64,000 nt of DNA from Bifidobacterium panos (GTDB lineage Bacteria > Actinomycetota > Actinomycetes > Actinomycetales > Bifidobacteriaceae). This document shows, piece by piece, positions 1 through 8,642 of this stretch. Each line of letters starts with the position of its first letter. Positions within the stretch are counted from its first letter, which is position 1. The position numbers and the translations under genes are program-made. The notes beneath the pieces are model-generated. The model saw nothing but the letters and a program-made list of their open reading frames with translations. It did no database searches and had not been told where the DNA came from. Location: positions 167,686-231,685 of the forward strand of contig NZ_JAAIIJ010000003.1 in NCBI RefSeq assembly GCF_012932445.1. Reading direction: 5' to 3'.

Positions 1-372
1 CGTTTGCACGCATTCGAGGCCGGCGATCGAGGCAATCAGCGGATAGCCGGGCTTGGGGGCGAGCACGACGTCGCCCGGGTCGCACAACAGTTTCATCAGC
101 CACGAATAGGCTTGGGACGTGGACGAGAGCAGATAGAGACTTTCCGGGTTCACGCCGCCGAGGAACTTGGCCAGGGCTTCGCGTGCGGCGCGCGGCCCGC
201 GCGGATCGGCTTCATAGCGGCCCGGCATGTCTTTCGGCGCCAAGCCGTGGTTGGTGGGATTGGAGTCGTTGAGCTTGGCCAGCGCGACGCCTTCGCGCTT
301 GGTCAGCGCCTCGGCTTGGGCAATCGGATTGGGCGCACTGACGTTCACCCGCGACGAAAAACGAACACTCAT
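1..372 (-). CDS. Pyridoxal-phosphate aminotransferase, N-terminal fragment (runs off window)
   Basis: The first 124 codons of a class I/II aminotransferase, reading leftward out of the window. The visible protein begins MSVRFSSRVNVSAPNPIAQA and contains LNDSNPTNHG, a YEADPRGPRAAREALAKF stretch and a LLSSTSQAYSWLMKLLCDPGD segment. These match the N-terminal part of fold-type I aminotransferases, where the substrate-binding Asn-Pro-Thr and the SxSQA phosphate-loop region occur. The catalytic lysine lies outside the window, so substrate (aspartate, succinyl-DAP or other) cannot be assigned. An in-frame GTG two codons upstream of the ATG is an alternative start. Confidence 0.8.
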   Translation of the reverse strand, partial: MSVRFSSRVNVSAPNPIAQAEALTKREGVALAKLNDSNPTNHGLAPKDMPGRYEADPRGPRAAREALAKFLGGVNPESLYLLSSTSQAYSWLMKLLCDPGDVVLAPKPGYPLIASIAGLECVQT

Positions 373-430
373 GCCCACCAGCCTACTCAGGACATGCCAC
401 AGGGCATATCGCGGTAACACCATCAAGCGC

Positions 431-480
431 CACAATAAAAACGGAGGTTCCGGCTATCCCTAGGAGCCAGAACCTCCGAA
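431..480 (-). terminator. Rho-independent terminator after ppgK
   Basis: A 14-bp inverted repeat (CGGAGGTTCYGGCT arms at 442-455 and 465-478) is followed, in the minus direction, by TTTTTATT. It sits just past the stop of the polyphosphate glucokinase gene. The plus-strand side has no U-run, so it works one way. Confidence 0.85.
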
Positions 481-497
481 AAAGTAGATGCGCAAGT

Positions 498-1268
498 TCA
501 GCGCTGTTTGACGCTGGCGTAATAGGCAGCGCCGATGATGCCAGCCTCGTTGCGCAACATGGCGGGCACAACCTTGGTCTTGACTTCGATGAACGGAATG
601 AACTTGTCGGATTTGCGGCTCACGCCACCGCCAATCACGAACAGATCCGGATTGAAGTACTTCTCCAGCAAGCCGTAATACTTGGTCAGGCGCTTGGCCC
701 ACTTCTTGTAGCTGATGTCTTCCTTGTCTTTGATGGAGGAAGCGGCGTATTTCTCGGCGTCCAAATGCTTGGCGTCGAGAATGATGTGGCCGAGCTCGGT
801 GTTCGGAACCAGCACGCCGTCCATGATCAGGGCGGTGCCGATGCCGGTGCCCAACGTGGTGGCGACGACCAGGCCATCATGCCCCTTGGCCGCACCGAAC
901 TGCTGCTCGGCCAGACCGGCGGCATCGGCGTCGTTGACCACGGTAACCGGGCGACCACAAGCCTCGGAGAACACGGCGGTGACGTCGGTGCCCACCCAGG
1001 ACTGATCGAGGTTGGCCATGAAATCGAGCGGTTGACCCGGCTTGATGGGAGCGGGGAACGCCACTCCGACAGGCGCGGACTCGGGAACTTCAAAATGTTC
1101 GAGCTGCTGCTTGACGATGCCAGCCACAGCTTCGGGGGTGGACACTTCCGGAGTGAGAATCTTCAGACGCGGCTCGGCAAACTCGCCTTTTTCCAAATTG
1201 ACGGGTGCGGCTTTGATGCCGGACCCACCGATATCGACACCGAACGCCTGTGCAGTTTCAATCATCAT
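498..1268 (-). CDS. ppgK: Polyphosphate glucokinase (ROK family)
   Basis: Phosphorylates glucose using inorganic polyphosphate (and usually ATP), feeding glucose 6-phosphate into the bifid shunt in the cytoplasm. The 256-residue protein has the ROK/ASKHA phosphate-1 motif GVDIGGSGIKAA near residue 10, the VVNDADAAG catalytic-aspartate motif around 110-118, a phosphate-2 motif TTLGTGIGTALIMDG, and a C-terminal FVIGGGVSRKSDKF segment typical of actinobacterial PpgK. Length is normal for the family. A second Met follows the first directly, so the start could be one codon later. The gene is followed by a good terminator and is divergent from the riboflavin transport unit. Confidence 0.93.
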   Translation of the reverse strand: MMIETAQAFGVDIGGSGIKAAPVNLEKGEFAEPRLKILTPEVSTPEAVAGIVKQQLEHFEVPESAPVGVAFPAPIKPGQPLDFMANLDQSWVGTDVTAVFSEACGRPVTVVNDADAAGLAEQQFGAAKGHDGLVVATTLGTGIGTALIMDGVLVPNTELGHIILDAKHLDAEKYAASSIKDKEDISYKKWAKRLTKYYGLLEKYFNPDLFVIGGGVSRKSDKFIPFIEVKTKVVPAMLRNEAGIIGAAYYASVKQR

Positions 1269-1485
1269 TGCCTCTCTTCGATAGAAGGTGATGTTCTCGA
1301 ACCGGTACTTGCAATACTAGCCCGCGCGCCACGGGGCGCTCAATACCCCACATTCTATGCAAACGTATGCACCAGTTAACGGCATCGGCGTGGCGCGGGG
1401 TTCACCCCCGGCGAACACGCCCAATAATACGCAAATAGCTCAATACTTTTTCGTCGTCTCGCGGTTAGCGTATAGATTGCCCTAT

Positions 1486-1632
1486 CAGTTTCAGGGAAGG
1501 TGCAATTCCTTACTGGCGGTGATCCGAAGCCCATCCGATCCACAACGGGCCGTCGGCAAGCCCGCGAGCCGCGCAAGCGGCCGATTCGGTGAGATTCCGA
1601 AGCCAACGGTGACAGGCCGGATGAAAGAAACG
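1486..1632 (+). promoter_or_regulatory. FMN riboswitch (RFN element)
   Basis: The conserved RFN blocks appear in order: TTTCAGGGAAGGTG...ATTCC, TTACTGGCGGTGATCC, AAGCCCGCGAGC, GGTGAGATTCCGAAGCC, AACGGTGACAG and CCGGATGAAAGAAACGAGGG. It lies directly before the riboflavin transporter gene. The last block abuts the GAGGG ribosome-binding site (1632-1636), so control by sequestering the site when FMN is bound is likely (inference). A TATAGAT box near 1471 is a possible -10 element. Confidence 0.96.
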
Positions 1633-1641
1633 AGGGCTCGC

Positions 1642-2241
1642 ATGAGCGTATCTTCTGATAATCAACCGCGTCCAACACGCAACCATGCCAACGGATCGCA
1701 TTCCACTGGCGTGGCCGATTCGGGGCGCTGGTCAACCAGACGCATCGCCATCTACGCGCTGTTCGTCGCGCTGGCGATGGTCTTGAGCTTCATCGAACTG
1801 CCGATATTCCCCGCCGCGCCTTGGCTCAAATACGATCCCTCGGGCATTGTCTGCCTGATTGCGGGGTTCGCGTTCGGGCCGTCCGCCGCCGGCATTGTTT
1901 CGGTGCTTGGTTTTCTGCCGCATGTGTTCACCAATCCGTGGGGCGCGCTGATGTCGATGGCGGTGGCGGTGGCGCTGAGTGTGCCCGCCGCGCTCATCTA
2001 CCGGCGCATGCGCACACGGGCGGGTGCCGCGTGGGGCATGGCGGTTGGCATGGTGTTGGCACTGATCATTGCCATCGTTGGCAATTTGCTCATCACGCCG
2101 ATATACGCCCATATGAGCACCGCGCAGGTGGCGGCCATGATTCTGCCGGTTCTGCTGCCGTTCAATCTGCTGAAATTCGCCATTCACGCGGTGGTGACGT
2201 TCCTGATCTACAAGCCCATCACCACACTGCTTGACCGATGA
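1642..2241 (+). CDS. ribU: Riboflavin ECF transporter S component
   Basis: Membrane substrate-binding subunit that captures riboflavin. 199 residues: about 33 hydrophilic N-terminal residues, then several membrane helices (first at about 34-52, FVALAMVLSFIEL), a KYDPSGIVCLIAGFAFGP segment typical of RibU, and further helices to the C-terminus. The start at 1642 is preferred because GAGGG lies 5 bases upstream. The longer open frame from 1357 would run through the riboswitch. The stop overlaps the start of the ATPase-permease gene (ATGA), suggesting translational coupling. The FMN riboswitch and neighbour make the riboflavin assignment strong. Confidence 0.93.
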   Translation: MSVSSDNQPRPTRNHANGSHSTGVADSGRWSTRRIAIYALFVALAMVLSFIELPIFPAAPWLKYDPSGIVCLIAGFAFGPSAAGIVSVLGFLPHVFTNPWGALMSMAVAVALSVPAALIYRRMRTRAGAAWGMAVGMVLALIIAIVGNLLITPIYAHMSTAQVAAMILPVLLPFNLLKFAIHAVVTFLIYKPITTLLDR

Positions 2242-4628
2242 ACAACGTTATCGGGGGCACCGTCCACCTCGACGATGTGCGATTCAGCTATGACAACGGT
2301 GCCACTTGGGTGCTGGATGGAGTGGATTTGGACATCCGCTCCGGTGAATGTGTGTGTCTGATCGGACCCAACGGCGCGGGCAAATCGACGCTCGCGCGGC
2401 TGGTTGCGGGATTGGCCGCACCTGATTCGGGTTCGGTGCGATTGCTGGGCTGTGCTGTGTTTGGGGACGATGGGCCGCACGCCGAGTCCTATCGCACCGC
2501 GCGGCGCGGCATCGGCGCGGTGTTCCAAAATCCCGAAGATCAAATCGTGACTACTGTTCTGGAAGATGACGTGGCATTCGGCCCGGAAAATCTGGCGGTT
2601 GAGCGGGACGAAATCGGGCGGCGCATCGACAGCGCCTTGCAGTGTGTTGACCTGACGGATTTGCGCATGGCAGACCCGACGCGTTTCAGCGGTGGGCAGC
2701 AGCAACGCGCCGCCATTGCCGGCATGCTCGCCATGCATCCGCGCCTGCTGGTGTTGGACGAGCCGACCGCCATGCTCGACGCCGCTTCGCGCGCCGAAGT
2801 GATGGCGGTGTTGGACACGTTGCACGCATCCGGCACCACCATCGTGCACGTCACTCACCGCACGGAGGAAACGCTTCACGCCGACCGGGTGCTGCAGTTG
2901 GAGGACGGACGGATTGCCGATGTATCGCCGGGAAAATCTGCGGCTGCGATCAGGCCTTCACACAGGATGACGGAACAACAGTCACCTGCGCCCGGAGCGA
3001 CGGAACACAGCCCGTCCATGTCCAAAGCGAAGGAACAAACCCCACCCGCACCCAAGATGGCATTGCAGGAGCCGACCACTCCCCTCGTCTCGCTCGACCA
3101 CGTGACGTTCGCCTACCCCGATGCCGTCTCCCCTGTGCTCGCGGACGTGTCGCTGCATATCAACGCCGGCGAAACCGTGGCGCTGATGGGCGCGAACGGC
3201 TCGGGCAAATCCACGCTGGCGAAGCTGGTATGCGCGTTGGGCAAGCCCTCCTCGGGCGATATCACCGTGGCCGGCATCGCTGTGGCCCGTCGAGACGGCC
3301 GACACATGAGATACGCCAACCGCCGCCAACTCAAGGCCTTGCGCGGGGCAGTCGGCTATGTCATGCAGCACCCGGAACGCCAACTGTTCGCGCAAACTGT
3401 GGCCGAAGATGTGGCCTATGGCCCGCGCAATCAGGGGCTTGGCGACAAGCAAGCGACCGAACGAGTCGGGCAGGCGTTGCGTTTGTTGCATATCGAGCAC
3501 TTGGCCGAACGCTCGCCGTTCGCGTTGTCGGTCGGCCAGCAGCGGCTTGCAGCCATCGCCGGGGTTATCGCCTGTCGCCCACGTCTGTTGGTAATGGACG
3601 AGCCGACCGCCGGGTTGGATGCGCGGGCACGCGCTTACGTGCGCGAGCTGATCGACTCACTGCACGACAGTGGTGTGGCCGTATTGCTAATCACGCACGA
3701 TTCGGACGAGGCGCGCCAACTCGCCGACCGCGTCATCGAGCTTGGAGGGGAATCCGAACAAGATAAGTCCTCACACCGCCGTCTCAAGCAAGACAATACT
3801 TCTCGTCATTCCGAGCAAGACCAGCCATCACGCTGTCATTCCGAGCGAGCGAAGCGAGTCGAGGAATCCCCCATCGCCCGCCTCGACCCGCGCGTGAAAC
3901 TGCCCGCCCTGTTGGCGCTGATGCTGTGTGCGTTCGCCATCGGCAACGCCACGCAGCTTGCAGTGGGGGCGTTGGCCGTGCTGGCCATAGTTATCGCCTC
4001 ACGCATCAAGCCCGGCCGCTTGCTGCGTTCCATTCATGGTTTTCTCGTTCTATTCGTGCTGATGGGCTTGCTGAACGTTTTCTTTGTGCGCACCGGCACA
4101 GCGCTGTTCACTTTCGGCTCGTTCTCCGTCACCGATGAGGGACTGGCGACAGCGGGCTTATATATCTGCCGTTTCGCAATGGTGATCATTCTGGGTGCGG
4201 TGTTTTTGGAAACCACCACACCCACGGCCATTACAGACGCGCTCGCCTCGCTGCTCTCCCCCTTGCGGCGATTGGGATTGCACACGCAGGAAACCGCGCT
4301 GGTCTTAAGTCTCGCCCTGCGTTTCATCCCCACGCTGGTCGGCGAGGTGCGCTCCATCTTCGATGCGCAATCGGCTCGCGGCGGCTCCATTGAGACAGGT
4401 TCCGCGTTTCAGCGCATACGCGCAATGGGCGCGATCATCGTGCCGGTATTCGCCGGCGCCCTGCGTCACGCCGACAACCTGAGCCTCGCCCTCGACGCCC
4501 GCTGCTACGAACAAGGCCTGACCCGCACCCACTGGCACCTGCTCCGGCTAGGCTTCAACGACTGCCTATTCGCCCTCTTCACCCTAGCGGCCATCGCCGC
4601 CATCCTCCTCCTCGGCCTCCTCCCGTAA
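2238..4628 (+). CDS. Single-chain ECF transporter module: two ATPases fused to EcfT
   Basis: Energises vitamin uptake with the S component RibU. The 796-residue chain holds ATPase domain 1 (Walker A GPNGAGKS at about 43-50, signature FSGGQQQR near 150, Walker B LLVLDEP near 170), ATPase domain 2 (Walker A GANGSGKS near 318, signature LSVGQQRLA near 430, Walker B LLVMDEP near 450) and an EcfT-like membrane domain from about 553 to the end. In most ECF systems these are three separate proteins. The linker before EcfT (about 510-545) is low complexity, rich in SRHSEQ-type residues, and contains a translated copy of a dispersed DNA repeat at 3835-3868. It overlaps ribU by 4 bases. Whether it serves only RibU or other S components cannot be told here. 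Confidence 0.92.
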   Translation: MNNVIGGTVHLDDVRFSYDNGATWVLDGVDLDIRSGECVCLIGPNGAGKSTLARLVAGLAAPDSGSVRLLGCAVFGDDGPHAESYRTARRGIGAVFQNPEDQIVTTVLEDDVAFGPENLAVERDEIGRRIDSALQCVDLTDLRMADPTRFSGGQQQRAAIAGMLAMHPRLLVLDEPTAMLDAASRAEVMAVLDTLHASGTTIVHVTHRTEETLHADRVLQLEDGRIADVSPGKSAAAIRPSHRMTEQQSPAPGATEHSPSMSKAKEQTPPAPKMALQEPTTPLVSLDHVTFAYPDAVSPVLADVSLHINAGETVALMGANGSGKSTLAKLVCALGKPSSGDITVAGIAVARRDGRHMRYANRRQLKALRGAVGYVMQHPERQLFAQTVAEDVAYGPRNQGLGDKQATERVGQALRLLHIEHLAERSPFALSVGQQRLAAIAGVIACRPRLLVMDEPTAGLDARARAYVRELIDSLHDSGVAVLLITHDSDEARQLADRVIELGGESEQDKSSHRRLKQDNTSRHSEQDQPSRCHSERAKRVEESPIARLDPRVKLPALLALMLCAFAIGNATQLAVGALAVLAIVIASRIKPGRLLRSIHGFLVLFVLMGLLNVFFVRTGTALFTFGSFSVTDEGLATAGLYICRFAMVIILGAVFLETTTPTAITDALASLLSPLRRLGLHTQETALVLSLALRFIPTLVGEVRSIFDAQSARGGSIETGSAFQRIRAMGAIIVPVFAGALRHADNLSLALDARCYEQGLTRTHWHLLRLGFNDCLFALFTLAAIAAILLLGLLP

Positions 4629-4764
4629 CAAATCAGACACTCGATGTGCCGCCTCGTACCCATCTCCGCGAGCGCGGGAAGCACCGAAATAGGTTATAAA
4701 TCAAAACTCTGCGAAAAGGAGCCTTGCTCCGCATACGATAAACGGCTCGATCGAAACGGAAAGA

Positions 4765-5700
4765 TCATAAGCCTTCGCTGGACGATATCTCCTTCCAAGC
4801 CGGCAAGAATACCTGCTCGTATCGATAGGACATGACTTGCTTGTGGTAATCGCGAAACCCTGTGGGAAGCACCGTCAGGCCGAGGGACTGTTCGGGAATC
4901 GAGTCGATGAGTTCAACGAACCCGGACGGCTCATAGCGTCCCATAAAACGCTCCAGCGCTTTGTTGCATTCGATATCATGACCTGACGCAATGTATTTCA
5001 ATGGCGCAATGGGCTTGCCTGAATCCGTCACATAACAGGAGCGCACGTCAAAGGCGTCCTGCCTGATCAGATCGTCATCGAGCAGACGTTTTCCGATACT
5101 GGATTCCGTGCGCTTGTTATTGAACGAATTGCCATTAGCATACACAGGCGCAAGCTCGTAATGTCCTTGCCCATCGGAAAGCACTCCCCAATTCGAATTG
5201 TTGCGATCTATGTTGCGAATGAAGGCATCCGTCACGAACATATCCCAGAAGCGATCCTCCACACCGGTGATGCCGGCGAGTTCGGGGATGCGATGGATCG
5301 CCGCGCGCACATCGGCAAGCACGACTCCCGCCCCCGTAGATGCGGATTCGGTGAATCCCGGCTCGTCATCGGATAGGGAGTTCTTCAAGTCATGAAATTC
5401 AATCAGATACTTGCCGCCAGTGGAAAAGTCCTTGCAAGCACAGACGACCTTGCCGTCGCGCACACCGAGAACCGTTTCATGAACCGGGATGCCAAGCATC
5501 TCATACACATGCGATCCAAGATACTCACTCAACGGGGCAGTCGTGTACGAAGGGACGGAGCCTTGTAATTTGCCGGTGGAAGCGGGGAATTTCAACAGCC
5601 AGTCGGACTCACGCCATTCGATGCCGACCTTACGCCCGGCGTTGCCGGCATAGAACCGGCCGGACTTGGGACAAACCTCGAAATTAATCAATGCGCTCAT
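4765..5700 (-). CDS. HipA-like / CtkA-type protein kinase domain protein, orphan
   Basis: 311 residues. A single HipA_C-like kinase fold is suggested by DWLLKFPAS (candidate ATP lysine Lys37), an SEYLGSHVYEMLGIPVHETVLG helix region, and the catalytic loop DAFIRNIDRNNSNWG (Asp165, Asn170). The usual metal-binding Asp in the following APxYDxG motif is replaced by Ala188 (LAPVYANGNS), which may weaken or abolish kinase activity. HipA proteins normally pair with an HTH partner, HipB. No HTH gene is adjacent: downstream is the convergent ECF gene and upstream is the CRISPR array trailer. The closest resemblance is to stand-alone CtkA-type kinases. The biological target is unknown. Confidence 0.7.
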   Translation of the reverse strand: MSALINFEVCPKSGRFYAGNAGRKVGIEWRESDWLLKFPASTGKLQGSVPSYTTAPLSEYLGSHVYEMLGIPVHETVLGVRDGKVVCACKDFSTGGKYLIEFHDLKNSLSDDEPGFTESASTGAGVVLADVRAAIHRIPELAGITGVEDRFWDMFVTDAFIRNIDRNNSNWGVLSDGQGHYELAPVYANGNSFNNKRTESSIGKRLLDDDLIRQDAFDVRSCYVTDSGKPIAPLKYIASGHDIECNKALERFMGRYEPSGFVELIDSIPEQSLGLTVLPTGFRDYHKQVMSYRYEQVFLPAWKEISSSEGL

Positions 5701-5945
5701 ACCCGATATCCTAACCTACACGCTTGGGGTTATCCGCTTCCAGTGATTTCCGATAATCTCACCGAGAGCCGATGCCGTCTTATCAACGACATTTCACATG
5801 ATCCCGCCGGTCGATGTCTCCTGCGCGACCATGTTCATCGAGTCGGCAGAATCCTGCCCCTGCCACGGATCGCCGGCGGACGATTAGCCATATCGGGGAC
5901 TTCGAGAACAACGGCCTTTCCGGGCTAAACTTCGGTTATCTTGTG

Positions 5946-6644
5946 GAATCATCCCCGCGAGTGCGGGGAGCACGCTTCGGCTTGCGCTCGGGCTTCTTCG
6001 TCGGCCGGATCATCCCCGCGGGCGCAGGGAACATGAGCAGGTCAAGGACGGGAATACCGTCGAAACGGGATCATCCCCGCGGGCGCGGGGAGCACCCACC
6101 CTGCCTATTCTTCTCCTGCTCGGCACAGGGATCATCCCCGCGGGCGCGGGGAGCACCATCAAGAACAAGTACCAGCTGACCATGAGCAGGGATCATCCCC
6201 GCGGGCGCGGGGAGCACGATGGCCATCGCGTTGGGTTTCACGCCAGCCTGGGATCATCCCCGCGGGCGCGGGGAGCACCGTCGTCGAGGAGGTGCAGGCC
6301 GACGGCACGGGGGATCATCCCCGCGGGCGCGGGGAGCACACCGGGTCGAAAAGGCTGCCGATATTGGCGTGGGGATCATCCCTGCGGGCGCGGGGAGCAC
6401 TTCAAGATAGTCCTCCATTGCTATCTCGTCCAGGGATCATCCCCGCGGGCGCGGGGAGCACACCGGGTCTACGAGAAACTCGGCGGCAACGGTGGGATCA
6501 TCCCCGCGGGCGCGGGGAGCACACGTTCACCCGGGCTCGGATGGACGTCAAGTCGGGATCATCCCCGCGGGCGCGGGGAGCACGCTCTGGCCGAAGTCAA
6601 TACGGCAATCGAAAAGGGATCATCCCCGCGGGCGCGGGGAGCAC
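5946..6644 (-). CRISPR. Type I-E CRISPR array, leader-distal part (12 repeats)
   Basis: Twelve 28-nt repeats start at 5946, 6007, 6068, 6129, 6190, 6251, 6312, 6373, 6434, 6495, 6556 and 6617, all 61 bases apart (33-nt spacers). In transcript orientation the repeat begins GTGCTCCCCGCG and ends GGGGATGATCC. The first two copies are degenerate (5946 has GAGTGC in the loop, 6007 ends AACAT), as expected at the old, leader-distal end. The copy at 6373 has one change in the stem. The strand is inferred from the cas genes and leader at 10.4 kb. A twelfth spacer starts at 6645 and is interrupted by an IS21 insertion. Confidence 0.98.
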
Positions 6645-6800
6645 ATCGACTATGGCGGTTCCATCCATGTTTGTGTTCAATGGGAAGTTATGTTTTTAGT
6701 CACGAAAATTTTTCGGGTTTAGGCAGGGAGCATGCCGACCACCTACAGGCCTTAACTGGATGGTGCTTCATATCTCCAGTGGAAAGGGCCGGAAAGGCAA

Positions 6801-8642
6801 ATGATCAGCATGTCCCAGATACAGTCTATTCGCCGTATGAGAGGGAACGGCGAATCCATAGCGTCGATAGCGCGCAAGCAGCGCGTGAGCGAACCCACGG
6901 TGCGCAAATACCTCAGAATGGACGACCTGTCCGAGAAACCGCCCGTCGGAAGGCGGCGCGGCTCGGTGATCGACCCGTACCTGCCCCTGATCGAGCAGTG
7001 GCTCGCCGAGGACCGCGGCAGTTGGCGCAAGCAGCGGCATACCGCGACCCGGGTCTGGGAGCGTCTGCGCGACGAGCACGGCGCCGGGGTGTCGCTGTCG
7101 GGCGTGACGCGGGCCGTGGCCAGGCTCAGGCGCGAGTCCGCCACGGAGCCCGGTGATGCGTTCATGGACCTGGCGTGGCATCCGGGCGAGGCGCAGGCCG
7201 ATTTCGGCGAGGTCGACGTGCTCGTCAGGGGCGCGGTCCAGCGGATGCACCATTTCGTGCTGGACTTCCCGTACTCGAACGTCGGCCTGGCCCAGCTCAT
7301 GCCCGGCGAGAACGCGGAATGCACGTGCCGGGCGCTGCAGGACCTGTTCGAATGGCTCGGTGGCGTGCCCGGGCGCATCGTGTTCGACAACGCCGCGGGC
7401 GTGGGCCGCAGGACGCGCGGGGACGGGACGCGCATGGCGCGCCTGTTCCAGGCGTTCCAGGCGCACTACGGGTTCGACAGTTCCCTGTGCAATCCGCATT
7501 CCGGCCATGAGAAGGGCGCGGTCGAGGCGAAGGTCGGCATGATCCGCCGCAAGCTGTTCGTGCCCAGGCCGAGCGTGTGGAGCCTGGAGAACTTCAACGC
7601 CAAACTGCCCGACCGGTGCCTGGGGCTCGGCATGAAACCGCATTACGCCAGGGACGGGGAGGAGCTCGGCCTGTTCGCCGAGGACCGCGCGGCCCTGCTG
7701 CCCCTGCCCGGGAAACGCTTCGACGCGGTCACGTGGAAACGCATGAGGACCGACAAGTACGGCATGGTCACGCTCGAGGGCAGGCACCGCTATTCCACGG
7801 ACGCGTCGAACGCGCGGCGCGACGTGCTCGTCGGCCTGCGCGCCCTCGAGGTCGAGATCCTCGACGCGCGGGGAACCCGCCTGGCCACGCATCCCAGGGC
7901 GTACGGGCAGGCCAGCACCAGCAGCGAGGACCCATCCATGCAGCTGGCGCTGCTGTGCAACAGGCCGGGCGCGTGGCCCAACAGCCTCGTGCGCGACATG
8001 CTGCCCGACCCGCTGCGCGAATGGCTCGACCGGCAGGACGAGAGGGAACGGCGCGGGGCGCTGCAGACCCTCAAACACGTGGACCGGGAATCCGGCTGGG
8101 CCAACGCGGTCGAGGCGATGCTCGCCACGCTCGAATCGACCGGCGGGGTGGGCAGGTCCGGCGTCGCGCTCCTCGCCGCCAGGCTCGCGCAGGGCGTGGA
8201 ACGCATCGAATACGACGACGAGGAGCCCAACCCGGGCGAATATGACATCGCGTTCACCGCCACGGACACGAAAGGGCGCAATGATGGCCGCGAGGAACGA
8301 CGTCGGACTCTACGCGAAGGCCCGGAGCCTGTTCATCTCCAGAGCCACGATGGACGATTTCTCGGGCTGGGCCACGCCGCGGCAGGCCGAGGCCGTGTCC
8401 AGGCTGTTCGACACGGAACTGGCCAACAGGGAACGCTCGAAACGCGAACCGTTCCCGCGCCGGGCCAGGTTCCCCGTCGTCAAGGGCCTGGACGGCTACG
8501 ACTTCACGAACGTGAGGCTGCCCGACGGCTACACGCGCGACGAGCTGGGCGGGCCTGGATTTCGTGCCGCGCGCGCAGGACCTGGTGTTCTACGGCAAGA
8601 CCGGCAGGGGCAAGACCCACCTCGCGATCGGGCTCGGCATGA
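6801..8642 (+). CDS. istA: IS21-family transposase IstA
   Basis: Integrase-type DDE transposase of the IS element. An N-terminal helix-turn-helix (IASIARKQRVSEPTVRKYLR, about 21-40) precedes the catalytic core, with acidic residues at QADFGEVDV (Asp134), IVFDNAAG (Asp196) and GHEKGAVEAK (Glu237 or Glu242). The recognisable IstA sequence ends near residue 494 (about 8285), where istB starts. From there the frame stays open for another 119 Arg-rich codons across istB, which is probably out-of-frame reading rather than real protein. The expected ATGA stop-start overlap exists at 8281-8284 but in another frame, so a small indel may have removed the natural stop. The start at 6801 follows a GGAAAGG site. 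An ATG at 6810 is an alternative. Confidence 0.88.
   Translation: MISMSQIQSIRRMRGNGESIASIARKQRVSEPTVRKYLRMDDLSEKPPVGRRRGSVIDPYLPLIEQWLAEDRGSWRKQRHTATRVWERLRDEHGAGVSLSGVTRAVARLRRESATEPGDAFMDLAWHPGEAQADFGEVDVLVRGAVQRMHHFVLDFPYSNVGLAQLMPGENAECTCRALQDLFEWLGGVPGRIVFDNAAGVGRRTRGDGTRMARLFQAFQAHYGFDSSLCNPHSGHEKGAVEAKVGMIRRKLFVPRPSVWSLENFNAKLPDRCLGLGMKPHYARDGEELGLFAEDRAALLPLPGKRFDAVTWKRMRTDKYGMVTLEGRHRYSTDASNARRDVLVGLRALEVEILDARGTRLATHPRAYGQASTSSEDPSMQLALLCNRPGAWPNSLVRDMLPDPLREWLDRQDERERRGALQTLKHVDRESGWANAVEAMLATLESTGGVGRSGVALLAARLAQGVERIEYDDEEPNPGEYDIAFTATDTKGRNDGREERRRTLREGPEPVHLQSHDGRFLGLGHAAAGRGRVQAVRHGTGQQGTLETRTVPAPGQVPRRQGPGRLRLHEREAARRLHARRAGRAWISCRARRTWCSTARPAGARPTSRSGSA

Noticed and set aside
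1357..1641. N-terminal extension of RibU
   Set aside because: It translates the FMN riboswitch; a good ribosome-binding site and normal length support the start at 1642.
8540..8560. Programmed frameshift in istB
   Set aside because: IS21 elements do not normally use frameshifting in istB, and the site lacks a recognisable slip motif with structure; mutation or sequencing error is simpler.
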